From NCBI GenBank assembly GCA_947396885.1, contig OX377205.1, positions 72,574,969-72,638,968 on the forward strand: a stretch of DNA of 64,000 bases. The letters are read 5' to 3'. This DNA is from Heligmosomoides polygyrus polygyrus (Eukaryota; Nematoda; Chromadorea; Rhabditida; Heligmosomidae). The translations under genes and the position numbers were made by a program. How positions within the stretch are numbered: the stretch's first letter is position 1; the number at the start of each line of letters is the position of its first letter. Under the pieces are notes generated by a model. It did no database searches. It saw nothing but the letters and a program-made list of their open reading frames with translations, and was not told the origin of the DNA. Shown here piece by piece: positions 10,330-21,843 of this stretch.

Positions 10330-10505
10330 GATGCTGATGGAAAGATTAGTGTTTCATCCTTCCTGGAGACGTCTCGTGCCATTTCACTGAACCCAAATGG
10401 ATGAAAGGCTTGGTTGGCCTGGGCAGAACACGAAACAAAAACCTGGAATTGGGTCACTCGACAGCTGGCGCCTCCTCCGACTGCGCTACCACGCACCCAG
10501 TTGTG
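10330..10505 (-). repeat. SINE-like repeat (A2 copy of 4270-4450)
   Basis: Counterpart of 4270-4450 in block A2, with minor substitutions and a one-base loss in the head. Confidence 0.6.
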
Positions 10506-11524
10506 AACTAGAGATTTTACTTTGGTGTTTGATTTGGAAAGATGCAAAATAAACAAAAAAGGCAGTACTTCCTCCTAAAACCCCGTAACAAACAGTTCTT
10601 ACTTGGAACTGTCCAAACTCATCAGTCAAGCCTTCGAGAATATTTGTGTTCTTTCACGTTCAGAAGAAGCTCCACCTCATGAACGTACCTTGTTGACGAT
10701 TATCAGCAACAAACGAATTCGTTGAGCGGGTTGGTCCGCTACCTCATGCCTAGAAGATTTCGTTCTTAAAACCAAACTTAAATGGCCAGTAAAGTGATTG
10801 CTTGTTCCAGTGAAGTCACCTTCTAGCCTCGCCGACAGGAAAGAACCCATACCAGTTCCTGAGACCATTTCTGTCGTAGGATAAAATAAACGAACCTCGT
10901 CAATCCTTATAACCGCATTATGTGGCGCAGATTCGATACAAATGGAGAACAGCAAAGGATTGGCAAGGATTTAGAAGGGTGATGAAAACAGAGGACCATC
11001 GGTTACTTTTAAAACAAATAATTAATTCACCTGCCTCAGAAACAAAACATGGGCTATGGAATTTTATGCAATTTTTTTCATTAAAATTAATGACTTTAAG
11101 CTCATTTTAAAGTGCAAGAAAACAGCAATTTTTAGTTTCGTACAACAAGAGATCGCGCCATGTATCTTCTAGCCCGCCCCGATTTTTATTTGATTGATGA
11201 TGTAAATGCTGTTTTCTTGAAACAGCAAAGTGAACGTATCTGTGTTTTTGATTTTTCCTTCGTTGACAGGTGTGTAACTCTACAACAAAGTTTTGCTATA
11301 GGTCAAATGAAAATTGCTGGACGAATCCATGACACAATCGCTTCTTTTACCACGAAAAGTCTGTTTGCTGTTTTATTAAACCTTAAATAAGCTTTGAACC
11401 AATATTTTCAATGAAAAAACAAAAATCTTGAAACTTTAAAGAGTTGGTCAACTCTTTGTGGCAGGTGAAGTAGACAATTTCAAAGAAAATCAAATAAACA
11501 CTAAAATATTACATTGTTAATTGG

Positions 11525-12062
11525 GCAACCCTAGAAAGTGTCCGATTTGATCTGGAGGACACTCACTTTGATTTGGAAGATGCTCAGTTTGACGTTGCCT
11601 TGAAAATGTTCAACCTGACATAAAAATTGCCCAATTTAGTTTGAAAGATGTCCAGCTTTCTTTGAAAAGCTTCAACTTGGTTTGAAAAGTTTGCAGTTTG
11701 GCTTGAAAAATGTCTGACATTTGGTTTGGAAAGTGCCCAGTTTTATTTTAAAGGTATTTAATCTGGTTCATAAAGTGTCCAGTTTAATTTGAAAAGTCTC
11801 CAGATGGCTTTAAAAAGCGTTCAATTTGACTTCAAAAATGCCTAGTTTGGTTTGGAAAATGATCGATTGGGTATGAAAAGTGTCGAATTCGGTTTGCAAA
11901 AGTGTTCAGCACGGTTTAAAAACTGCCCAATTTGGTATGAAAGGCATTCCGTTTGGCTTAGAAAGCCTCCAACTCGGTTAGAGTTTTCGATTCGTCTTCA
12001 AAGGTGTCCGGATTGACTTGAAAAGTGCCTAGTTTGATTTGAAAAGTTTTAATCCTTGTTGA
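11525..12062. repeat. Degenerate 21-bp minisatellite (A2)
   Basis: Block A2 copy of the 5505-6035 array, with matching unit order and unit-level substitutions, so the array expanded before the duplication. Confidence 0.8.
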
Positions 12063-12135
12063 AATGTTACACACTTATTCCGCTGTTGAGATAGGCGCCT
12101 GCTTAGATGCCCTTCTACAGCCGTGAATAATATGA

Positions 12136-12410
12136 TAAAGGAGGCGTTACTCAATCCCTTTTGGGTGCGCCACGCGTTCCACTTCTGTGTGGCCGTAGAG
12201 GAGATCTGAATGCGTATTTGGCCATAGAATGACTTGTGGTGGCCAGCCGATGAACAAGTCAGTGCTTTGTCCTTCCCAGATGGTGTGAGACCAATTTGCC
12301 GATCCCGCGGGGATAGAAGCCTTGGCTAGCCAGAGCGGAAGATCCGAGCCAAGAACATGGTATCGGGTGCATGCGACAGCCGGCACCTCCTCCGACAGCG
12401 CTACATGCGA
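12136..12410 (-). repeat. tRNA-derived SINE-like repeat (B1)
   Basis: A nearly full minus-orientation copy with its head at 12325-12410. It holds GTATCGGG at 12360-12367, the empty target site matching the GTACCGGG duplication around the 4.2-kb palindromic element in block B2. Confidence 0.75.
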
Positions 12411-12734
12411 TCTCTACAGTTATAAACTGACGCTTTGTTTTCCAGGCAACATGCAGGTAGGACTGAACTCGAGACCTTCACTAGTCTATTTAATTAACAA
12501 GTGCTCCGTCACACCTATCGATGTGCCTCGCGCTTGCGCGCTTCGCGCGATGTTCTAAAAAAGGAAAACGGATCACTGAACATTGTATTATGCAAGAAGG
12601 CAGAATTAATTATGAGTGGCAAATGTGGATTCCACGACGTTACCAGAACGATCACCTACAATACGTGAATACTGCAGGGGTTACACAAAACAACCAACTT
12701 GTGACTAGGCTGTGCAACTTTCTTGCGATTACCC

Positions 12735-12934
12735 ACTTTCGTGTAGCGCAGACGGAAGGGGCACTGGCTGACGTTCTTGGTACGATCGGTCCAACCCCCC
12801 CCCCCACGCCCCCAGACAATATGTGTAGCTTTCCATCCATCCGGGACCCGTATCTTGTATCTCTAGAAAGAATAAAGCTCTGGCCTATACATCAGCTGGT
12901 CATCGCAAGTCGTTGCCGACTGCGAATTGCCGTC
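12735..12934 (+). repeat. SINE-like repeat, 5' part (B1)
   Basis: Plus-orientation SINE with head GTAGCGCAGACGGAAGGGG. It is split by the 12942-14810 insertion and resumes at 14818-14875 (CCCGTAGAAGAATAGTGCG). The uninterrupted copy is at 38690-38958. Confidence 0.7.
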
Positions 12935-12941
12935 ATGATAT

Positions 12942-14810
12942 TTATTTATTTATTTATTATTAATACATCCATAGGAATGTGCCAACAATGATCGAGAACA
13001 GGCCGCGATAAAATTGCCCGGAAAGAACACGAATAGGAAAAAACTCAAAACTTGCAAACAGCGAAAGCACTAAAAAGCTATCGATAACATTTGGGAAAGG
13101 CCCACCATCTATGAACCTGCGCATCTATAAAGGAGAAAATAACCAGAGAAGGGTAGGACAACCAACCCACAAGTAACATGATCACTGCAGAAAATCAGAC
13201 GAGCTTGCCTATGGTAAACTATGGTGTCATTATGCACCTCAAGAAGGAAAAACAATTACGTAATAAGTGCTATTAGTGCCTATGAAGATGACTATCCATA
13301 GGCCAGAAGTATGTGTATGAGAGACAGCACTTTGCCTGTTCCCTGTAACAAGCTGTCAAAAACTGGCAGTATTATTATGATAGTGATCCTGAGGCACATG
13401 AAGATCTGGCAGTAAATAAACCATTTCAAAGTGATGGTGCTCCAGACCCCTATAGTATTAGAACCACGGTAAGGTGCCTGAAAACGTAGTGAAATATGAA
13501 AACCAATAGGTGGTTAACAAACCCAACCCTGATGCCTCACATTGCGCTCATTGATATCATATATATACATTTATTTATTTATTTATACGTGTATACAACA
13601 TATATACATATTTATTTATTTATTTATTTATTGAATACGTCATAAGACGCGCCATATAAAAAAAGCCGAAGGACATTTTCAAGCAATCTAGGCAGATTTT
13701 CCATGCAAGCAAGCGTCGTCCACATATCAGTATTGTAAACACTGACAACAAAACTCCAAAAGACGAGGAAAAAAAGGGGTGAGTACGAGGTGCCTAATGC
13801 GGGAGAATGGATATGTAGGAGCTTAAAAAAAACCTAATTTTTGAAAGACCTGACGGTGGATTCAAGGCCACCGTTAAAAATTTGTAGACTGCTGGTTTAA
13901 ATAGATTAGGCAAACCGCCTACACGGGCAGCGTACATGTCGGCGAGACCAAAGGAGAGCATGTCCCCTAGACAGTCCTATAGAAGAGGCTTCTAATGGTA
14001 TGTGAACGATTCCCAGCGGACTATAGAATATATTGGAACATGACACCTGTGGCCCCATGGAGCGCCGTTTGTATTTTACCTAGCACGTGGGTTCAAAATA
14101 ATTCATAAGCCAAGAGATTCATCAACGCCAGGTAGACAGCTGCCATAGGAAACGTAACGAAATAGGAATAGGATAATATAACTCAATAAAAAAACTAATA
14201 TATTAGATAACAAGCCTTCAGCACTAAACACCCCTAAGAATAAACTTAACATTCTGAGCATAGCAACACTAGATTACATTAATAAAAACGGCCTGGAACG
14301 CTTGAATCCCCGGAAAATTTGCGGATGTCCCAATGATTCAGTTCAGTTCAACACAATTCAATTGTGCGTAGTACAATGCGCCTATATCACAATATCTAAA
14401 GACCAACAATGCAGATAAACTAGGTAAAACAGGGAAACGTAAAATAAATAGAAACTAACTAGGGTTAGGAAGAAGAACAAACAAACAAACAGAACAAACT
14501 AGGGTTAGAGTTGCCTTGCTGCTAGGCATATCACAACAGTATAACGGCATAACACAGCGACATTTCTGAGCACAATTTTCCCTAAGATCCCAAGCAATAG
14601 GGGCAAGCAGATTTATAAGGCCGCCAAAAGAGCAAGTGCGTAACTGCTAATGGTTGTCCATGGAATTGCCATTTAATTAACAAATAGAGCCACTGAAACC
14701 GCTTCGACATATCTGCAATAGCAATAATTGACTTTAGCCTTAAGCATATGACTTTTCAATTGAAATCCTTAATCTTTAGAGCAGACAGCAGAATAAATAA
14801 ATAAATATAT
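12942..14810 (-). mobile_element. 1.87-kb insertion with AAAT-type ends, probably LINE-derived
   Basis: Flanked by direct repeats ATGATAT (12935-12941 and 14811-14817). The empty site occurs once at 38898-38904 in block B2. The left end is (TTTA)n followed by CATAGGAATGTGCCAA, which resembles the reverse complement of the 3' end of another insertion (38029-38378: GGCACGTCCTTAG then (AAAT)n). A second internal (TTTA)n start lies at 13608-13632. This suggests minus-oriented non-LTR 3' ends with AAAT tails. The right end also shows AATAAATAAATA, which a simple LINE insertion does not explain. No coding frame of note. Confidence 0.65.
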
Positions 14811-14817
14811 ATGATAT

Positions 14818-14875
14818 CCCGTAGAAGAATAGTGCGTGGGGCATCATAATTGGGATTGATTAACGCCATACTTTA
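14818..14875 (+). repeat. SINE-like repeat, 3' part (B1)
   Basis: Continuation of the SINE starting at 12735 after the 1.87-kb insertion; it ends near GGGATTGATTAACGCC. Confidence 0.65.
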
Positions 14876-15440
14876 TGCTTTTCCCTTATGTGCTTATATC
14901 AAAGTAAGCCGTGTGCATCAGCTTCAACTTTCGACGGCTGTACGAGAAAAGGAAGATGAAATGTGAGGAAGGTGCAAACTCTCTTAAAGAAGAGCTATTT
15001 CTGTCTAGACCGCTAACCCATAAAAACGGGCTGAGGTTAGACGAACACTCAAACACGTCTTATTTATGAGTGATAACGCAGAACGACCAGTGGTGCTGGA
15101 GCTCATTTACTGTGACTAGCATAGCTCTAAGCGGCAGCAATGTTCGATGTGAGTAGTTCGCTTGAATCATGCTTAAGAGCACCTATCACTAAGCACATAT
15201 ATTGCTGTCCTATTAAGCGGATGACTCCGTGTTCAAACAATTCAGTTTGCGTCCAAGTTGTACATAGAAACACCCGTAGCTCTAGAACATGATACCAACT
15301 TACATACATGAAGTAGGTGCAACGTGTGCACAGGGTGGGGGAGGGGAGTGCACTTACTCTGCCCAATCGACAGCGGCGGCAAAATTAAAAGTTGTCTGTT
15401 ATAATAGGAGACTTATTAAGCTATAAATAGAATAACGAGC
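14876..15440. other. Unassigned duplicated sequence
   Basis: Shared with 38959-39345 and 40140-40370 in block B2. In B2 the two parts are separated by 39346-40140, which holds a tRNA-like repeat and tandem units, so B2 gained about 0.8 kb here. No gene seen. Confidence 0.35.
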
Positions 15441-16640
15441 ACAATGGGGAGGTGGGACAGTCCATGGCCTTCGACCTCCTTCAACACAGCAGTTGGATAT
15501 GGTGACGTGGAATTTTCTACTGTGCAGGAACTGACGCGTACTTATCTGCAATGCAAGTTGCAAAGAGCGGGCCTAGGTCAAACCGTATGCCTCGCGAGAA
15601 CAAAACAGGTAAAAACTCGTTTTACCCGTAAAAAATGCCATGTCACCTCGTGCCTGTGTTTGAGTACTGATAGGCTGCCCCCTCTTTCCGTCATTGCGCT
15701 GAGTTGCCTTCTTCGACCTGCTCTGTTAACACGTTGACGACCGCGCGCCTTCTTCGCGTGTCTGGCGCGTGGGACCAACCGATTTTTTTGCGACGCCGAT
15801 GGCGTGGGATGACATCATGTCGTACTGTCCTACGCGACCGCAAAATTCGTCTCTTGGTGGAAAGCGATGATGAGGATGACGAGGTGGTCCAAGACAACGA
15901 TGGTGTTGAGAACGACATCCTTATACTACCAACTGACGACGATGATGGCTCAGAAAGTGAAATAATAGAATCCGAAGCAGAAGATGAAGATAAGGAAGCT
16001 TGGAAGAGCGATTTTGGAGCCCCAAATCGGTGAAACCTTGCGACGGGGTCCGGCTTTCATGACGATTATTTTTACATAACCACTCCTGTGATGATTCCTC
16101 ACACATCAAGCTGCGCCTCTACGACAGGTGCGAATCTAGTCTAATGGAAGGGGCACCACTATAAAAACTAATCGAACACGGAGGCTCAAAGAGACTCGGA
16201 AGAATCACTTCGTGTTCAATGGTTATCAAACGTGGTAGGAGGACACATGTATGTTAATTACATCAGAGGCTTAGCTGAGTTCGACACTGGGGTGAAACAC
16301 ACCAGTGCTGTGTAAAATTTTTAATTCCGTGCAACACAGGACGTCGTATAGGGCTACTGCCTTTGAGCGGCTTTGCATCCACTAGAGAACAGAGTCCCGA
16401 GATAGAAACAAACACCTTATTTGGCGCAATGCGAGTTGCGGGAAGCCAGCCCATCAGTATTCAGAAACGTACGACGTGTCGTAGCTGTTCCAACGAGCAC
16501 GAGCCTTTACTCGTTATGTTCACGCGAGACGTACCGTTTGACCTAGGCCCCTCTCGCTGCAACTGCGGCTCACGAGAAAACGCCTGCAGCTTCCCATGGA
16601 ACTTCGTGCAGAGACCTGCGCTGTGTGAAAGAGCTTGAAA
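15440..16640. repeat. Inverted-repeat element in B1
   Basis: The left part (15490-15620) and right part (16480-16600) are inverted relatives. On the left the string AGGCATACGG is preceded on the opposite strand by CTCGCGAGG, while on the right the sequence is GCGAGACGTACCGTTTGACC; both share GGTTTGACCTAGGCCC or its near match. The block B2 counterpart spans 40370-42200. A recurrent motif GGATATGGTGACGTGGAATT at 15499 is also seen at 40407, 17793 and 46724. Terminal boundaries are not certain. Confidence 0.5.
15730..16075 (+). pseudogene. piggyBac-like transposase N-terminal fragment
   Basis: Block B2 has an uninterrupted GTTAAAACCACTCC at 40636. B1 has TTAA (15726-15729) followed by about 346 extra bases starting CACGTTGACGACCG, then AACCACTCC. 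TTAA target choice is the piggyBac hallmark. The insert encodes an acidic stretch (15840-16030) rich in DDED, DDDD and EDEDKE runs, like the acidic N-terminus before the DDE domain in piggyBac transposases. There is no catalytic domain, and the right end lacks a matching terminal repeat, so it is a truncated remnant. Confidence 0.55.
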
Positions 16641-17480
16641 CGCTGATTACAAATGTGGGCGTAAAGCGGCTCGGGGGGGGGGGGGAGGGTCACCCTGTTC
16701 TGAGTGGTTAAGTGCCTTGGTAGGAACACCCGCGAATGCCAAATTACATCAGAAATGGCCTACCTCACTTTATTCACAATTTTACCCACCACTGGGGTAG
16801 AACACATCTGTGCTGTGTAAAATTTTTGTGCAAGACAGAATGGACTATTGGGGCTGAATTTAATGTTGACCCTCCCCCAAGCCGTTAGCGCCCAAATATG
16901 CTGCCCGCATATACCAACGATAAGTTTGCTACTAAGCGAGTTCTGAACGGTGAAGATTCGAGTTGGATACAGTATTGCGTAGTGAGTGTAGCCATTACCT
17001 GTTGCGACAGATGCAGGGGTAGTAGAATGGTGCTGCTCTCGCGAAATATGGCTGGTAGTGGTTGGTTTGATCTCCACTGATGTTAGGATTTCTGCATTTC
17101 AAGATTTATTCTCTTCGAGACCTTTTATCAAATTTTCAACACATTTTTGAACTAACGCCTGGCAACAACTACCACTTACTCACTCCCGGCTTTGGATGAT
17201 GGTAAGATAAAAAAAATGATTTCCACGTAAAATAAGTCAAAAATGAATGTCAGATTCGTGATCAGCGCTTCAAGTAACTCCTGTGCACAAGGTATGGGCG
17301 AAATTGGTGCTCAAATATTCTCCCACTCTTGACATCGTTTACCAATAAACACATTGTGAAGCAACATTTAAACACGCTCAGCAGGGTTATGTCGCAGCTA
17401 CGCCTTTCCTGAGTGCACAGCCATCCAAATTCTCGGTTGAAGAGCGAACTTTAAGGGCTCTCAGTGTTAAGAATAGACAA
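16641..17480. other. Unassigned duplicated sequence with poly-G tract
   Basis: A run of 14 G with one A break occurs at 16674-16690. 16740-16860 resembles 16262-16330 and 19082-19150 (shared AACACACCAGTGCTGTG-type string), so it belongs to an unnamed dispersed repeat. From 16915 on, the sequence aligns with 45475 onward. No gene seen. Confidence 0.35.
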
Positions 17481-17705
17481 AAAGGACGAGGTAATTCAAT
17501 CCCTTCTGACAATAAGATTTCTCATGCAATCTACTTCTATGGCATGGAAACGATTTGAATACTTATCGGCGGTTTATCCTTCCCAGACAAGTATGGTACC
17601 AATCTAACCCTGAGGAAGGAAGCTTGGTTACCTAGGTGGGATAACCGAACTAGGAGCCTGAAAATAGGTGAACGCAATACCAGATACCACCGGCTGCGGT
17701 AGCAA
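17481..17705 (-). repeat. SINE-like repeat (C1)
   Basis: Minus-orientation diverged copy. The body landmarks GCAATCTACTTCTATGG and TTATCCTTCCCAGACAAG are clear; the tRNA head is weak. Confidence 0.6.
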
Positions 17706-18004
17706 TCGGAACAGGTACCTGATGTTGCGTAGGCGCAATGACACCACGGGTGGGCCAGCTCATGGCTTCAACCGACTTAAGCGTAGCAGTCGGATATGGT
17801 GACGTGGAATTTCCCACATTGAACGCAAACGAACGCGTACATACATGTAATACGATAGAAAACACAAGAAAAGAAATGAAGGAAACAAATGTAAAATAAC
17901 TAGAAAAAGAGATGAGAATAGAGGAAGGAGGAGAAGGTTTTTAAAAAAATAGGAGAAAGGTTCGTTTCGCCACTTTCTTCGGCCGAATCTTTGTTTTGTG
18001 CTCC

Positions 18005-18110
18005 TCCCGTGGGAGGGACTCCAGGGTGTGTGCCATCCGAGCTGCTTGGGCGGAAACTGCTTTCGGCGCTGAGGGGAGTCCGCGACTGGATTCTGGAACC
18101 AGGCTAGTAT
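18005..18110 (+). repeat. Dispersed CCAGGGTGTGTGCCATCC repeat unit (C1)
   Basis: Unit of about 100 bp starting GGACTCCAGGGTGTGTGCC and containing GGGGAGTCCGC, so its ends form a partial inverted repeat (GGACTCC/GGAGTCC). Relatives are at 19745-19830, 39735-40075 (tandem), 41217-41385 (tandem pair), 46948-47035 and 48600-48690, commonly beside a tRNA-like module. Confidence 0.6.
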
Positions 18111-18129
18111 ACATTGGATCCGATCGAAA

Positions 18130-18250
18130 ACCTTGGATAATTGGTTGATTCGGATAAGAGCGATTTTGCGGACCCCGGATTATTGGATGATTCGGATAAT
18201 GACAATTTCGCGGACCCTGGATTTCGGATGTCTGGATCGGATATCCGACT
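18130..18250. repeat. 42-bp direct repeats, left array (C1)
   Basis: Two to three units with the core GGATGATTCGGATAATG and TTTCGCGGACCC, period 42, ending at the palindrome TCGGATATCCGA. In the plus frame it reads as a 14-residue repeat (core DDSDNDNFADPGF). A related array lies at 19500-19720. Confidence 0.65.
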
Positions 18251-19499
18251 CATCAACGCAGGATGCAGTTCATCAGATTACTACCACTCCTTAAAGAAGA
18301 ACCCATTCTCTAACAACAACAGTGCATGTATCGAAAGACTCGCACTTCTCGTCAAGGAAGGAGACATTCAGGACTTCACACCTTTTCGTCACAGATAAAA
18401 TTTGCGAACTTCCAAGTTTCATTCCTCCTATTATTACTGTTACTATTTACTGTTACTATTAGTATTACTTATTCGATTTTCTGAACAAATGTGCCTTACT
18501 TTCGTGTGTTCTACATAGCATGTGGAGTGTGGTAGCATGTGGAGGTTGAATTAAGCTTTACATTTTGTCCGATCACACTTCCTCTATTCAACGCTTCTTC
18601 TATAGTATCTCTCTCACGCTCACAGATAATGGACTTCGGGGACTTGTTACAAAAGGTATAATTATTTCGTGGTCCAGCGATTTATCTTAAATTGATCTGA
18701 ACGGCGGTCAGCAGATACTACCTGTTATATTAGGTCCAGAAACGATTACGATGAATTTCAACTCGAAATTATGGTGGGCAACCAGTACGAACCTTCTCCT
18801 GTTTGTAAGCATATCGGCGAGGGGTGAAGGGGTGGCGAGGGATATCCGAATCACCCAAAAACCATTCGGGTAATTCCGCGTTTCCTTTAGCTGTAAGTAT
18901 TTTCGATACACAGCTACCAGCAGGAACGCTTTAAGAGAATTATGGCAAGATAAAAGGGCGCAAATTGGGTCGAAAGGGTCGCCTCGTATTCAGTGGCTTT
19001 CCTCCTTCGTAAAATTGTATTCAGTAACTTTCCTCTTTCGTGAAAAAGTACATGAATGTCAAATTACACCAGAAATAGCCTAACGCAGTTCACCAATGAG
19101 GTAGGACACACCAGTGCAGAACAATAATTTTCATTTCGTGCAGCACAAAGTTCGGTATGGGGCTGCTCTACATGGTGACCTTTCCACGACCCAATTTGCG
19201 CCGAATGCTATACAAGGTGAAACAGAGAACTGCCGATCAGAGTACGTGCTTAATCCCTTTTCTTCATCAGTTCTCGTTCTTCTCCGGCAGCGCAACATGA
19301 TAGTTGAAGAAAAAGATGCCAAGATCTATGTAACCCTCAGTAGCGTGTTAAATGCATTCAACGTCATTACCGTTCCGTTCACAATGCGGCGCGAAAACGT
19401 ATGACTTAGCAGAGTACCCGCCGACGAAATTCGTTTTGAATGCGCTGTTATCCAAGGTGGGCGATTTCAAGATGGAGCGGAGAAATTGAACGGGTTATC
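18251..19499. other. Unassigned duplicated sequence between 42-bp arrays
   Basis: Shared with 47185-48390. A 96-codon frame at 19114-19404 is kept (88 codons, 48033-48299) in C2, and the opposite strand is also open in both. No domain is recognised, so I treat it as non-coding repeat interior. Because similar 42-bp arrays lie on both sides, 18130-19720 may be one transposon-like unit. Confidence 0.35.
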
Positions 19500-19720
19500 C
19501 GATTTTATCCAAATCATCGCATTTTTCCAGGGTCCGGATAACTGGATGATTCGGATAAGGGCGATTTTCTTGGCCCTGATTACAGTATGATTTGGATAAG
19601 GGCGATTTTGAGGACCCCGGATTTTTGGATGATTAGGATAACGGAAATTCGCTGGGGCCTGATAATTGGATGCTTCGGATAGAGATATCCGAATCGGATA
19701 TCCGAAAATGATTCATTCGG
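19500..19720. repeat. 42-bp direct repeats, right array (C1)
   Basis: Four or five degenerate units with the core GGATGATTCGGATAAGGGCG, ending in the palindromic string GATATCCGAATCGGATATCC. Same family as 18130-18250. Confidence 0.65.
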
Positions 19721-19741
19721 ATCTAAAGTCTACAGGCTAGT

Positions 19742-20040
19742 GAAGGAACTCCAGGGTGTGTGCCATCCAAGCTGCTCGTGCGAAAACTGCCTTTGGCGGA
19801 GTCCGCGGCTAGGTTCTGCGCTCGTTGAGTGGAGAAGCGCATACGGCTGGAAAATGTGCAGAAAATGAATCAAGATCACCCACGCGTTAGGACCGTCAAA
19901 TCCCGAGCAGTCACCTGAAATGCAAGTATGCCACATCGCAGGAGAACCGAACCTCCGACCTCCCTGGCATGAAGCAGCCCCTTATTCACTGCACCACGAC
20001 CAACTTGTCTGGGTGGCCCTCGCTGGCGCACAAGACATAA
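19742..20040 (-). repeat. tRNA-like repeat with CCAGGGTGTG unit (C1)
   Basis: The minus strand from about 20012 down to 19944 reads as a tRNA-like module: box A GTGGTGCAGTGAATAAGG, a CAT in the anticodon position (CTTCATGCC), and box B GGAGGTTCGGTTCTCC. The tRNA cloverleaf does not close, so it is a tRNA-derived repeat head rather than a gene. The 100-bp unit follows at 19745-19830. Confidence 0.55.
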
Positions 20041-20152
20041 ATCGAATTTCAACCCGGACGCCGACGCGCGATCTCTAAGCTAGGAGGGCGTAGACAGCAA
20101 GGGGTTACGGTGTAGAAATTGTGGTCGTATGGTAGAAACATCTGTGTCTCCA

Positions 20153-20264
20153 GAGGCCGGATTCATCAACGGCTTACCGCAATTTAAATGAAGAAAAACA
20201 GCCAAAATTCCTGATAGCGCGGCTAATCAACAAGCGGCAAGGTGAAATGTTTCACCCCCAGGTT
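20153..20264. repeat. GGCCGGATTCATCAACG MITE, internally deleted (C1)
   Basis: The left half of a palindromic MITE (GGCCGGATTCATCAACGGC) is followed by an abrupt jump to CCCAGGTTGG. The C2 counterpart (49013-49201) retains both halves, so C1 lost the right half. Confidence 0.65.
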
Positions 20265-20880
20265 GGTATTGTTTCAGTCAGGAATCGTCATCTTCCTCGA
20301 ATGCGTTGTTGTGTTCGTGCCATTATACTACTCCATGGTTGCTGCTCGATGGATTAACAGTAGTGCCAGTAAGTCATTTATTCCTACCTGTATAACTCGA
20401 GAGCGAGGAGGTTTCCCTTCGATCTTTCTCAAAGTATTAGACAATTAGTTCAAAGCTTCTCAACCAAAAATTCAGCTCGAAAGCATACAGATCAAAAATG
20501 TCGAGGATTTTATATAATGTACATTTACGTAGTTTAGGTCAATGAAGTATGCATTTTCAGATTTCTAAGGGTAGGTCGCCATAAACTCAAGCTTTTGCTC
20601 TGGTTTTTGCAGTGAATGCTTATTATCCAATGAGGAAAAAGCGAACTTTCAATTACCTATATTAAATGTGGAACGATTTAAAAAAATAAGAATTCGGGAA
20701 AACACGATCTTATTGTTAGCTCTTGAAACTTTAACTACATAGCTTTTCCTTTTCACAACAATAACAACCTGTATAACATATTGACTGCAACATCAGCACT
20801 TTCTCCAAAACCTTTGTGCTCGGCTAGGGTCTAACATCACGAAAAGTTTTCGAAATTTAAGGCGTGTCAATTCAATACTA
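20265..20880. other. Unassigned duplicated sequence
   Basis: AT-rich, shared with 49202-49820. Nothing recognised. Confidence 0.3.
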
Positions 20881-20884
20881 TGCG

Positions 20885-21640
20885 TTTAGTTTTTGGGTAA
20901 AATTTAAGCACAGCAGATCGGTAAACGTCACAAGCCATCCCGGAGCAGCAAGAATAACTTCTTATCCCGTCGACAGGAAAAGCGTACGGCTTTCAAGAAA
21001 CGACCCTCGACTTACTGCAAACGATATTCCTCGAGACGTTTTGACGCCCTAGGGTCTAAACCCGTCCGTAGAAAATGCACGACGGTGCATGAGAGGGGAC
21101 GCCTGTTTGGACGTCGCCCAGTGAAGGAGTCGCTGATTTCCATCAAACATCGTAAATCCCTCGGTTGGAATCATGCTCACAAAATCGTATCTATTGGACA
21201 GTGACAAAAAGCTCATCTTAAGTGACGATGGAATCGAGTTTGTGCGATGTTCTGTGGTAGCGGATACCATCAAGGGTACCAGCTGCCGATTGTGAAGCGT
21301 AGCGGTGGCTCAGTGCACGGTAGCTTCCCTGACGAAAGAGTTGATCATCTTCATTGGATTGAGGGTAAAATGGACTTCAAAATGCACCCTAACGTTATAG
21401 AGACCGTTATTTTGACATATGTTCGCAGCGCAGACCTCCGTGGGTTTTGTTCTCAAGCAGGATAATGACTCGAAAGACAAGTAGAAACTACTAACCAACT
21501 GGAACACGAGAACAACGATCCACTGCTGCCGTTGGCGTCGCAGTCTCACAACTTCAATTCATTCGAAGGTCTATGGGATGGACTTGGGCGTCAAGATGAG
21601 AGCCTCGGAGCTCACAATGAGCGAGAAAGGTTTATCCAAC
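20885..21640 (+). pseudogene. Tc1-like transposase fossil (C1)
   Basis: Translation in shifting plus frames follows a Tc1/mariner-superfamily transposase in order. There is an HTH region (VRLSRNDPRLTANDI, 20985-21035), a second HTH part (RRCMRGDACL), then a DDE region with GYHQGYQLP, GGSVHG and HWIEGKMD (21250-21375), a DND remnant at 21460 and LWDGLG at 21570. Against C2, C1 lacks 27 bp that encode the catalytic-motif neighbourhood (SDESKF). Stops and frameshifts show that it is dead. It carries the empty TA (20955-20956) where C2 has the foldback. Confidence 0.75.
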
Positions 21641-21843
21641 AGAGGACGGCATTGGAGGACACACCAGTCGGTGAGTCACCTTAGTTACTGCTGGGGTTTT
21701 GGGGCAGTTCGTGTTGTTGTTGGGTCCTATGTATCCGTTGTGCACTGCTTTATATACAAGTTGAGCTACTCGGGTGCTAGACCCCTACGGGCGTCCCACT
21801 AAGGGCGTCCGTAGCCCTCTCAGACCGAGAGGGAGGCGACTAA

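Larger units (their letters stand above)
7634..12190 (+). repeat. Direct duplication, copy A2
   Basis: Second copy of the 347-6157 block. It begins at the same TTAGAATTAAAACTCGTTCC string as A1 and preserves the same order: SINEs, tRNA-Arg, unassigned sequence, second tRNA-Arg-like copy, 21-bp minisatellite, SINE. It keeps the empty target site CTCATAAC at 9987-9994 where A1 holds a hAT-like element. It runs directly into block B1. Confidence 0.85.

Noticed and set aside
16674..16690. Poly-G runs (also 40692-40703, 59855-59870) as G-quadruplex regulatory sites
   Set aside because: Single long homopolymers of differing length with no nearby gene; they may be slippage or sequencing artefacts.
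19944..20012. tRNA-Met(CAT) gene on the minus strand
   Set aside because: CAT is in the right place, but the anticodon and acceptor stems do not close; it heads a dispersed repeat.
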